Under the pieces are notes generated by a model. That model did not search any database and was not told where the DNA came from. It worked only from the letters and a program-made list of their open reading frames with translations. Shown here piece after piece: positions 1-6,453 of a stretch of DNA of 20,072 bases (the stretch's first letter is position 1; every line of letters begins with the position of its first letter). The DNA is taken from contig JAUQPV010000017.1 in assembly GCA_030550225.1 (NCBI GenBank), positions 1 to 20,072 on the forward strand, written 5' to 3'. Both the position numbers and the translations under genes were made by a program. This DNA comes from Acidobacteriota bacterium (GTDB taxonomy: Bacteria > Acidobacteriota > HRBIN11).

Positions 1-362
1 CCCGTCCGTTCCGGGACTGGCCGACTTTGAAAACCGAGACCCGCCTAAAGGGGATGGAAACCGGGGTTCTACGGCAATTGTTGATGAAGTTTCTGACCCA
101 CTTGCTTTGAAAACCGAGACCCGCCTAAAGGGGATGGAAACAAAGTCAATCCTTGCACTTCCACCGCTCCACCCACACCTCCCTTTGAAACCCGAGACCC
201 GCCTAAAGGGGATGGAAACTTAATCAGGTATCCTGACTCTTAGCATTGTTTCCCTCCGGCCTGAACTTTGAAACCCGAGACCCGCCAAAGGGGATGGAAA
301 CGAATCAAACTCAGCTCCCGGAATTCCATCCTCCACCCCTATCCCTTTGAACCCGTCTCAAA

Positions 363-422
363 GTTTGTAGTAGCGCAATTTATTGCGCTTCTCCTGCGGC
401 GATAAATCGCCGCACTACAAAC
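363..422. repeat. Cloverleaf palindrome, REP/MITE-like, 60 bp
   Basis: The ends are perfect 9-bp inverted repeats, GTTTGTAGT (363-371) and ACTACAAAC (414-422). Inside are two perfect 8-bp hairpins, each with a two-base loop: AGCGCAAT/ATTGCGCT at 372-389 and GCGGCGAT/ATCGCCGC at 396-413. As single-stranded DNA or RNA this folds into a three-way junction. It resembles bacterial REP-type palindromes, but the family is not identified here. It lies within the insertion that splits the CRISPR repeat. Confidence 0.85.
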
Positions 423-467
423 ATCAAATCCAAAATGGATGAAGCAGTAGCATCCGATTTTTCCATG

Positions 468-533
468 GAACTCGTCTCAAAAGTTCCTGACCTTTTAGGG
501 AAAGAGAAAGGGAGGGGGTTTTGAGATGAGTTC
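468..533. repeat. 66-bp terminal-inverted-repeat unit
   Basis: The left end GAACTCGTCTCAAAA (468-482) and the reverse complement of the right end (519-533) match at 14 of 15 bases. The interior is purine-rich and contains no gene. It forms the right part of the larger insertion at 349-533. The same 15-base end recurs exactly at 2014-2028, and reversing this unit gives a sequence resembling the element there, so both belong to one small repeat family. Confidence 0.7.
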
Positions 534-727
534 TTTGAAGACCGAGACCCGCCTAAAGGGGATGGAAACGTGATCCGTGGATGTGGAGCCCACACCGTGT
601 GGTCGACTTTGAAAACCGAGACTCGTGGGAAAGGGTCGGGTGGGGGCCGGGAGGGCTGTGGGCGTAAGGCCCGAACCGGCTCGGCCGGACGGCAGGCATG
701 CCGAAGTTTATCCCGAGGAGGTCCCTT

Positions 728-2014
728 ATGAAGGTGGTCCTTATCCTTACCGTGGGGACGACGGCCGACCCTATCCTAAAAGCCATCGAAGAAGCTCGGC
801 AGGAAAGCCCGGCCGACCGTGTCACCGTCGTGCTTCTCTATGGGCGTCCCCTGGAGGGACAGAAGGTACCGACTCCCTTTGACGTTGCCTATGCGGCGAA
901 ACAGAAAGCCCATGAACTCGGTGTCGATGTGCGACTGATGGAAATGGACGATCCGGAGGACATCGACCGGGCTCTTGAGGTGTGCCGGCAGGCCCTTCAA
1001 GGCCAGGCCGCCGATGCGGACCGGGTCATCGTTAACTTCACGGGTGGAACCAAGGTCATGTCCGCGGCCGTCGTCCATGCGGCCCTGACTGAGCCCTTGA
1101 GTGGGGAACTTATCCTTGACTACACGGGCGGCGAGGTACGAGACGAATACGGTAAAGTCATCCGAGAGGCCATGCGGGTGAAGCGAACGGCCCAGACGGC
1201 TACGGCTGAATTTCTCCGGCAAGTCAAAGAGCATTTACGGGGCTCCCGGTATCGGGATGCCTACGCTCTGAGCCGCCGTCTTCCCGATAGCGGGCGGGCC
1301 GGATTCGTCCGGAGAGCCGTCGAGACCCTCTATCTGTGGGACGAATTCAATTATGAGGAAGCCGTTCACGTCATTCAGAGATCGGCCGAACAGGCGCGGG
1401 CTCTGACTGACGATGAGCATTGGGGATGGCTGGCCCAGACCATTCGTCGCCTCCTCGAGCCGGGCCAGCAGATGAAGGGCTTTTTGCAGAAGGTCTTGCG
1501 GCCCGCCCAGCAGGGGGGCGGTATCCCTGCTCCGGAGGCTATCCGTCCCATGGCTTTTTTCATCGCCGATGCGCTGGAGAATTGCGGTCGGCGTATTCAA
1601 GAGGGTCGTCTGACCGACAGCGTCCTTCGGGCTTACCGAGCCGTCGAGATGGCCGTGCAGGGCCGCTTGTTGCGAGCAGGCGTCAATCCTTGGAAGCCCC
1701 AGTGGTCGGCCTTAGGGGAGAACGTCTTTCAGGCCTACTTGACCCAGCTTGGGACAAGGCAACCGCCCCGGGAGCTGGCGCTTACGACGGGCCTGAAGCT
1801 CCTGGAAGCGATGGGACAGGTGCATCTGGACGAGGCGTCTCAAGAGCATTTGTGGGACGTGCAACGCACTCGGAATCATTCATACCTCGAGCATGGGTTC
1901 GATCGGGTTGAGGGCGACACAGCCGAACAGATACGGCAATATGCCATTGAATTATGCGAATGTATCTGGGGTGAGCCCTTAGAAGAAACTCGGGCCCGGG
2001 TTCGTCATGCTTAG
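728..2014 (+). CDS. CARF-domain type III effector, Cas02710-like, predicted HEPN RNase
   Basis: A 428-residue protein. The N-terminal CARF (CRISPR-associated Rossmann fold) domain shows a TVGTT loop at residues 8-12 and NFTGGTK at 103-109, the ligand-pocket signature of cyclic-oligoadenylate sensors. The C-terminus carries RNHSYLEH (R382, H389), an R-X6-H pair as in HEPN ribonucleases. The expected role is RNA cleavage when Cas10-made cyclic oligoadenylate binds, as for Csm6/Csx1; the specific fit is the Cas02710 (TIGR02710) family. The start at 728 is preferred over an in-frame ATG at 698 because GAGGAGGT sits five bases upstream. The gene follows array 1 on the same strand and no promoter is obvious in 636-727, so array read-through is possible. 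Its stop codon coincides with the left edge of the 2014 repeat element, so the natural C-terminus could have been altered. Confidence 0.88.
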   Translation: MKVVLILTVGTTADPILKAIEEARQESPADRVTVVLLYGRPLEGQKVPTPFDVAYAAKQKAHELGVDVRLMEMDDPEDIDRALEVCRQALQGQAADADRVIVNFTGGTKVMSAAVVHAALTEPLSGELILDYTGGEVRDEYGKVIREAMRVKRTAQTATAEFLRQVKEHLRGSRYRDAYALSRRLPDSGRAGFVRRAVETLYLWDEFNYEEAVHVIQRSAEQARALTDDEHWGWLAQTIRRLLEPGQQMKGFLQKVLRPAQQGGGIPAPEAIRPMAFFIADALENCGRRIQEGRLTDSVLRAYRAVEMAVQGRLLRAGVNPWKPQWSALGENVFQAYLTQLGTRQPPRELALTTGLKLLEAMGQVHLDEASQEHLWDVQRTRNHSYLEHGFDRVEGDTAEQIRQYAIELCECIWGEPLEETRARVRHA

Positions 2015-2107
2015 AACTCGTCTCAAAACCCTCCCCCTGGGGGAGAGGGCAGGGTGGGGGCCTTGATCCAGAGCTTCTTTCTCCCTGGGGTCAGGGACTT
2101 TTGAGAT
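2014..2107. repeat. Small palindromic element related to the array 1 insertion
   Basis: It begins with GAACTCGTCTCAAAA (2014-2028), identical to 468-482, and ends with CTTTTGAGAT at 2098-2107, a degenerate inverse of the start. The interior has a perfect 7-bp hairpin, CTCCCCC/GGGGGAG (2031-2045). The right part (TTTCTCCCT, then GGTCAGGGACTTTTGAGA) resembles the reverse complement of the 468-533 unit. It separates the intact CARF gene from the truncated one and probably removed the 5' end of the latter. Confidence 0.65.
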
Positions 2108-2532
2108 ATGAAGCAGTCATCCGTCAGGTCTTGTTCCAGGAGCGGGGATTCCGGCCCGAGCAGGTCTATGTCGATTCCACGCGGGGCACGAAGGCCATGT
2201 CGGCGGCCATCGATTACGTGGCCGTCAATTTAGAGCTGGGCGGGGTCAGTTACATCGAGGGGGAACGAGACGAGCGGGGTCAGGTGATATCTGGTACCGA
2301 GCGCCTGTCAAGCTTTCGGCCCTTGGAACTCCTATTCCGGCGTCATTGGAGGACGCTGGTCCAGCTCTTCAACGCAGGCTACTTTGCGAGTGTCCTGAAT
2401 CGCATCGAAGACCTCCAGCCTTGGATCGTTTGGCCCGATCATCGAAGACGGTTGGACTTCATAGCGGGGTTGGCAAGGATCCTCATCGCAGGCCGTTTCC
2501 GGATCGAAACTGCCGTAAAAACCCATCTATAG
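2101..2532 (+). pseudogene. Truncated CARF-domain gene (decayed type III effector)
   Basis: The readable frame gives 143 residues. DSTRGTKAMSAA near residue 26 corresponds to the TGGTK ligand loop of CARF proteins, and GERDERGQVISGTE follows, as in the second half of Cas02710-type CARF domains. The first half of the CARF domain and any C-terminal nuclease domain are missing. The frame opens inside the palindromic element ending at 2107, has no ribosome site, and ends just before the array 2 promoter. It is best read as a remnant of a second CARF effector, cut at the 5' end by the element and at the 3' end by the array leader. TRGTK in place of TGGTK is a further departure from consensus. Confidence 0.75.
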
Positions 2533-2564
2533 GGTTCACTCCTACCCCCCTCGTCTCAATCCCC

Positions 2565-2593
2565 TTGACACCTACCGGCCTGGGACCTACTAT
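2565..2593 (+). promoter_or_regulatory. Predicted promoter of CRISPR array 2
   Basis: A perfect -35 TTGACA (2565-2570), a 17-base spacer and a -10 TACTAT (2588-2593) point to the + strand. The first repeat begins at 2607, so transcription would start only about seven bases before the array. A copy of CTCGTCTCAA lies at 2550-2559, just upstream. The match is by eye. Confidence 0.7.
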
Positions 2594-2606
2594 TGGAGCA
2601 GTAGCT

Positions 2607-2883
2607 CTTTGAAAACCGAGACCCGCCTTAAAGGGGATGGAAACGAATCAAACTCAGCTCCCGGAATTCCATCCTCACCCCTATCCCTTTGAAAACCGAG
2701 ACCCGCCTAAAGGGGATGGAAACATAGGGATAGGGTGGACACCCACGTCTGGAATCCGTATCCTGACTTTGAAAACCCGAGACCCGCTTAAAGGGGATAG
2801 AAACTCACCCTCCTCAGTCCGCCGCAGGGCCTCCTGCCGGGCTCGACTTTGAAAATCGAGACCCGCCTAAAGGGGATGGAAAC
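2607..2883 (+). CRISPR. CRISPR array 2 (type III-B locus)
   Basis: Four repeats lie at 2607-2644 (38 nt), 2687-2723 (37), 2767-2804 (38) and 2847-2883 (37), with spacers of 42, 43 and 42 nt. The repeat is that of array 1, with small indels and substitutions: an extra T in the first, an extra C and GATAGAAAC in the third, and AAAATCG in the fourth. The first spacer (2645-2686) matches array 1 spacer 302-344 except for one base. The last repeat has no following spacer; the cmr6 stop codon begins at 2886 on the opposite strand. Confidence 0.96.
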
Positions 2884-2885
2884 CC

Positions 2886-3896
2886 CTACCGGAAAAGGCC
2901 GTAGCCCAGGCGGGTCTTGGCCCCAAGGCCCATGGTTTGCAGACCTTGGCGCAGTGCACCAGTGGCTTCCTTAAGAAGCTCATCCGCTTGAACGCCTTGG
3001 TCACTAACTCGTACGGTATCGCAAAGGACGATAAACCGGAAGGGCGTGTCGGCGACGGTCAGGAATACGACGGGGTTGGGGGATTCGATATCCAGGGCTT
3101 GGCGTTCTTTTCCCTGGTAGTATTCGGGGTAATGCACGTTCATGACGTCCAGTTCAAACTTGGGTGGCTTTGTCGGAAAAGCGTCCAGGAATTCGACGAG
3201 GCCTGCTTGCTGGGTGTGCCCGAAAAGACGGAAGATCCTTTTACGTCCCCTTTGCAGGATGTCGAGGACGTTGGGCGGTAGGGATATATCTGAGGGCCAT
3301 GGGTGGATCTTTTGAGGGGTGTCCGCTTCAGGTTCCAAGGACCACTTATCGATAGCCTCCAGGCACGCCTGCCGGCTTTTGATGTCTATCGTCTGGAAGT
3401 TTGACCACGCCTTGATGGCCTGCCGAATAATCTCTCCTTCTATCTGGGCTCGCGTGAGTCCCTTGATAGCCGAAGCCGGGATGTAGGGGAGGCCCGTCGG
3501 TCGATGCCAGACCATGCCCGTCTCCCATACGGAGGCCGCCCCGAGGCCGACGACCATCCGGTGGGTCAGTTGGAAGTCGAGGGGTTCGGCCGACCGCCAA
3601 CCGACTTCCTGAAGGCATCGACGAAGCTTTTCCTGTCGGCTTTGAAGCCACCGGATGACTTCCTGAAAACGCTGACCCTGGCCATACGCGCTGATGTAGC
3701 TTCTCCACAGGTGAGGCTTGAGTTCTGAGAGCTTACGGCGGAGGTCGATGGGGACGATGCGGTCGAAGAAGAAGCCCGGAGATGCGTCACGGAAAGGCTC
3801 CTCCAGTCGCACTTCTCTAATGCGATTCCTTTCTATCCAGACAGAACCGGCGGGTGTCGTCAGTGAGAGGACCGTATGAAAGGCAAGCCGGTCCAT
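2886..3896 (-). CDS. cmr6: Type III-B RAMP protein Cmr6
   Basis: A 336-residue RAMP-fold subunit that caps the Cmr backbone near the 3' end of the crRNA. Visible family marks are LPYIPASAIKGLTRAQIE in the middle (the RAMP S-x-KG-x-R type segment), an HYPEYYQ segment, and the glycine-rich C-terminus GLGAKTRLGYGLFR at residues 323-336, typical of Cmr6 ends. The start ATG lies three bases after the cmr5 stop, so translation is probably coupled. It is the last gene of the minus-strand operon. No terminator is seen after it; the transcript would run antisense into CRISPR array 2. The conserved C-terminus argues that the gene is complete and not cut by the array. Confidence 0.93.
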   Translation of the reverse strand: MDRLAFHTVLSLTTPAGSVWIERNRIREVRLEEPFRDASPGFFFDRIVPIDLRRKLSELKPHLWRSYISAYGQGQRFQEVIRWLQSRQEKLRRCLQEVGWRSAEPLDFQLTHRMVVGLGAASVWETGMVWHRPTGLPYIPASAIKGLTRAQIEGEIIRQAIKAWSNFQTIDIKSRQACLEAIDKWSLEPEADTPQKIHPWPSDISLPPNVLDILQRGRKRIFRLFGHTQQAGLVEFLDAFPTKPPKFELDVMNVHYPEYYQGKERQALDIESPNPVVFLTVADTPFRFIVLCDTVRVSDQGVQADELLKEATGALRQGLQTMGLGAKTRLGYGLFR

Positions 3897-3899
3897 GGG

Positions 3900-4283
3900 T
3901 TACTTCTCCGCTGAGCCTTGTAATTCGGCACTGGCGAACCGTTTGATCCATTCAGCGACGGCCAGGGCTTCCCGGGTCCATCGCCGGTACTCGACGGCCG
4001 GGCGTTGCAGGATCGCTTCTAACAAATCGGCTTGGCCCGGTGGTAAAAGACCTGCCTGTCGGAACCAGTCCTGCAGGTCCTTGTAGAGTTGGCCCCACTG
4101 GTCGCCCTTGTCTTTCATGAAGGCCAGGGTAGCGGCCAGGCCGTTGTGGACGATCATGGCCGGGAGCTTAGCGGCATAACTTTTGTATTGGCCCTGCTTC
4201 GGGGAGGGCGTCTGAGCCTTGACTTTTTCCGAGGCAAAGGCGGCCATCTCTTGGGACCGTGTGCGATAAGGGCTTTTCTGCAT
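3900..4283 (-). CDS. cmr5: Type III-B small subunit Cmr5
   Basis: A 127-residue, mostly helical protein, the usual size of Cmr5, the small subunit that forms the second filament of the Cmr complex along the crRNA-target duplex. RTRSQEMAAFASEKV near the N-terminus and a central YKSYAAKLPAMIVHNGLAATLAF segment (family helix with the P-x-M-I-x-x-N-G-L pattern) identify it. The start ATG has GAGGAGGT about eight bases upstream. It follows cmr4 after a 74-base gap, the largest in the operon, and precedes cmr6 by three bases. The CARF-to-cmr6 gene order on one strand supports the call. Confidence 0.92.
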   Translation of the reverse strand: MQKSPYRTRSQEMAAFASEKVKAQTPSPKQGQYKSYAAKLPAMIVHNGLAATLAFMKDKGDQWGQLYKDLQDWFRQAGLLPPGQADLLEAILQRPAVEYRRWTREALAVAEWIKRFASAELQGSAEK

Positions 4284-4304
4284 GGGCTAACCTCCTCGTC
4301 CCAG

Positions 4305-4324
4305 CCCCTCTCCCGAGGGAGGGG
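4305..4324. other. Stem-loop between cmr4 and cmr5
   Basis: The 20-base segment begins CCCCTCTC and ends GAGGGAGGGG. It can form an eight-pair stem with one G-T pair and a four-base loop. No T-run follows on the minus strand, so it is not a clear terminator. It could set the cmr5 and cmr6 message level by partial termination or by protecting a processed end; this is inference. Confidence 0.4.
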
Positions 4325-4357
4325 ATGGTGTAGGCTTTATAATTTCGACATGATCGA

Positions 4358-5305
4358 TCATCGCATCCAGGTCATGCGTACGAGGCCGCGCCCAAGCGTT
4401 TCATCCCCGCCGAACTGAAAGACCCGATTATCGGTAAGCCGCCGAAGAAGCTGAATCCCGTCTTCACGACTTAAAGGCCTTTTGTCACTCCGAGGGGTCT
4501 CGACGTCCAGGATGGTCCAAAAGAGAGTCTCGGAAGGGATCATTTCTTCGGACCATAAGGCCTTTTCCGCTACCGTGCCCTTCACGTGGTCGATGCGAAT
4601 CCGCGTGACGATTTCCGTCGCCATGTGGACGAGGTCCGCAAAGACGTCGTCGTGGACGAGGGCGATATGCGAGGGAATCCATTCCCTAAAGGGATTATCG
4701 GGACTCAAGGCCTCCTGGATGGTGGTCGCCACTTGCTGAAGCGCTTGGGATTTCTGCGGGTCCTTCAGGACCGTGAAGGCAAAATCCTCCAGGACGACTT
4801 TTGGGGCCTGGTCCAGCGAGACGGTAATTTGGGAGTTAGATGGGACGACGGTGTGCCCCTGGTCTGTAAGCTCTAAGGCCTGAAGGGTACTTGTAAGGTC
4901 GTCCTTCCCGACGCGCTTCAGGTCTCGTCCCAGGCGCTTCAGGACGACTGGGGCCGTGACCCAGGCGAAGACGCCGGCCAAGCTCCGGATCGGAAAGAGG
5001 GCGACTCGAGCATCCGTGATACTGAGGGCACCCGCAAACTCAGAGGCCTCCGTGGGTCCTCCCAGGTCTTTGAGGTCTTCGCCAGGTCCAAACAAGACGG
5101 CTATGGTGTCGACGTCCCACTTGTCCTGGTTCGACTTGGCTCGCCGGAGGGCCTCCCATCGGAGAACCCCCTTCAGTGAGGAGGATTGAATGATGGGAAA
5201 CCCTGTAGTCCGCTCCCTTTGGACCGGGAGGTCCACGTAAGACACCCGAGCCCCGCTTCCCGGATGTAAGGGGGACTCAGCGTAAAGCCATATAAGGTGA
5301 GGCAT
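4358..5305 (-). CDS. cmr4: Type III-B backbone RAMP protein Cmr4 (target RNA nuclease)
   Basis: A 315-residue Cas7-family subunit. Several copies form the Cmr backbone and cut target RNA at six-base intervals. The N-terminus shows ESPLHPGSGA (residues 10-19), then VDLPVQRE with D25 at the position of the catalytic aspartate described for Cmr4, then SSSLKGVLR at 41-49. FGGDETLGRG near the C-terminus is also typical. The frame is open far upstream into cmr3, but the start at 5305 is chosen because the family N-terminus begins there and GGGAGGT lies just upstream. The gap to the cmr3 stop is 14 bases. All key residues are present, so RNA cleavage is expected to be active. Confidence 0.94.
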   Translation of the reverse strand: MPHLIWLYAESPLHPGSGARVSYVDLPVQRERTTGFPIIQSSSLKGVLRWEALRRAKSNQDKWDVDTIAVLFGPGEDLKDLGGPTEASEFAGALSITDARVALFPIRSLAGVFAWVTAPVVLKRLGRDLKRVGKDDLTSTLQALELTDQGHTVVPSNSQITVSLDQAPKVVLEDFAFTVLKDPQKSQALQQVATTIQEALSPDNPFREWIPSHIALVHDDVFADLVHMATEIVTRIRIDHVKGTVAEKALWSEEMIPSETLFWTILDVETPRSDKRPLSREDGIQLLRRLTDNRVFQFGGDETLGRGLVRMTWMR

Positions 5306-5319
5306 AGGCGTACCTCCCT

Positions 5320-6453
5320 TCAGCGGGTCACTGAGTTTGGAGATCCTATCGAGAAGGGCACGGCCCAGCCGTACCCCAGGGTCGGCATGTCGCCGACGGC
5401 CATCCAGCCGTTTCCGGAAACCGGCTCGTCGGTTTGCAGGACCAGTAATGAGCCGGCCGGTAGAAGCCGACGGGGCGACTTTGGGGCATTCCGCAGATAG
5501 TCCCACCCGACGTGAACAGACGGCCCCGGTACCCGTACCAGGGCTTGAACCCGCGCCGTCGGACCGGAGGCCCCCGGCGCCGTGGAAAGAGGGACTCGAT
5601 TCGGGTCCTCGACGACGGCCGGCGTCAGAAGCCGCAAGCCGAACGTATCCAGCTGGACCGACACCTCCCCGAGACCCGAAAGTTCCTCCACGATGGGCTT
5701 CGGGGCCAGTCGCAGGAAGGCAAGCCGGCGCTCCCCGCCGAGGCGAAGGGGTGCCTCGGAGACCTTATCGAAGTGCTCGACCAGACGCATCCAATCCGGC
5801 TCTGGCCAGGTCCATCGTTGGAGGCCGACCAGCAGGCCCACGCCGGGACGAAGCCGAACATAGTTCACCCAGTAGAAGGCACCCCCCTCCGGATGGACGA
5901 CGTTGAGAGCGCTGTCCATCCGAATACCCGGGCGGGCCTCGGCTTCGTAAAAATGGGAAGCCCGCCGAATGACGTCGGCCGAGACGGGTTGACCGGCCTG
6001 CCATCGGCGGAAGTCGCCTACAGCCATCCAACCGCCCGCCGGTTCAACATGGCCCGGATCGGTCGACCAAAAGAGGGTCGGACTGAAGGGCTGAGGAGCG
6101 GTTTGGACCCAGGCGGGCCAGGCTCGGACTTGTAGGCGGCCCGGGGGCTTGGCACCGTCCGAGGCCCGTAAGAGATCCGCCGGCGTAGGGACATAGACGG
6201 TCAGTGGGTCTTTATCTTCGATGAGCAGGGGTCCCAAGAAGCGAATGGGAGAGGATTCAGCGTCGCCGAGACGGGCGAAGGCCCCGCCGTAGAGGGCATA
6301 GCCGATGTAGGTCCGGAGGGCACCGGCGACGGTCGCCGGCAGGGGCGGAAAGCGACTTTGGGCGAACCCGCCCTCGGCGGGGCTGAAGGGTCGTCCGTCT
6401 CGGAACAGCCACACGTCGGCCGGTTCGATGAGGAGCCAAATCATCTCGGTCAT
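5320..6453 (-). CDS. cmr3: Type III-B RAMP protein Cmr3
   Basis: A 377-residue Cas5-type subunit that, with Cas10, holds the 5' tag of the crRNA. The N-terminal segment IEPADVWLFRDGRPF (residues 9-23), followed by SPAEGG and FPPLPATVAGALRT (35-48), is the standard Cmr3 opening. The start chosen is the ATG at 6453, which overlaps the cmr1 stop as ATGA, a common coupling signal; an ATG eight codons upstream is possible but lacks family support. The high-GC sequence leaves long opposite-strand open frames across this gene, but none looks like a protein. Confidence 0.93.
   Translation of the reverse strand: MTEMIWLLIEPADVWLFRDGRPFSPAEGGFAQSRFPPLPATVAGALRTYIGYALYGGAFARLGDAESSPIRFLGPLLIEDKDPLTVYVPTPADLLRASDGAKPPGRLQVRAWPAWVQTAPQPFSPTLFWSTDPGHVEPAGGWMAVGDFRRWQAGQPVSADVIRRASHFYEAEARPGIRMDSALNVVHPEGGAFYWVNYVRLRPGVGLLVGLQRWTWPEPDWMRLVEHFDKVSEAPLRLGGERRLAFLRLAPKPIVEELSGLGEVSVQLDTFGLRLLTPAVVEDPNRVPLSTAPGASGPTARVQALVRVPGPSVHVGWDYLRNAPKSPRRLLPAGSLLVLQTDEPVSGNGWMAVGDMPTLGYGWAVPFSIGSPNSVTR

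Larger units (their letters stand above)
349..533. mobile_element. MITE-like composite insertion inside a CRISPR repeat
   Basis: A CRISPR repeat starts at 345 (CTTTGA), stops, and starts again at 533 (CTTTGAAGACCGAGACCC). Removing 188 bp restores a complete 37-nt repeat. The insert has imperfect terminal inverted repeats: GAACCCGTCTCAAAG at 349-363 and TTTTGAGATGAGTTC at 519-533, matching at 12 of 15 positions. TTT flanks both ends (346-348, 534-536), and CTTTGA can also be read as the duplicated target. There is no transposase gene, so this would be a non-autonomous element. It is nested: it contains a cloverleaf palindrome (363-422) and a smaller terminal-repeat unit (468-533). Confidence 0.8.
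25..635 (+). CRISPR. CRISPR array 1 (type III-B locus), interrupted
   Basis: Repeats begin CTTTGAAAACCGAGACCC and end AAAGGGGATGGAAAC. Copies lie at 25-61, 105-141, 183-219, 266-301 (36 nt, one base lost), a split copy (345-350, then 533-569) and a degenerate last copy from 607. Bases 1-24 are the end of an earlier spacer, so the array and its leader extend left of the window. Spacers are 43, 41, 46, 43 and 37 nt. The last eight bases, ATGGAAAC, fit a type III 5' crRNA tag, and the decayed repeat on the right also argues for + strand transcription. The split repeat is described under the insertion at 349-533. Confidence 0.96.

Noticed and set aside
380..825. Small minus-strand frames over the insertion and array 1 end
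   Set aside because: They cover palindromes and repeats, with no ribosome site or protein-like composition.
2346..2852. Plus-strand open frames running through the decayed CARF gene and array 2
   Set aside because: They translate CRISPR repeats (recurrent NRDPPKGDGN-like words) and the wrong frame of the CARF remnant.
4305..4324. Intrinsic terminator within the cmr operon
   Set aside because: The stem is good but no T-run follows, and cmr5 and cmr6 continue with normal spacing.
5306..5506. Upstream extension of cmr4 into cmr3
   Set aside because: The extension overlaps cmr3 by almost 190 bases and is basic low-complexity sequence; the family N-terminus and a ribosome site are at 5305.
5337..6135. 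Two long plus-strand open frames (189 and 207 codons) over cmr3
   Set aside because: They lie opposite a clear Cmr3 gene, are rich in Arg, Pro and Gly as expected for GC-rich antisense frames, and show no motif or ribosome site.
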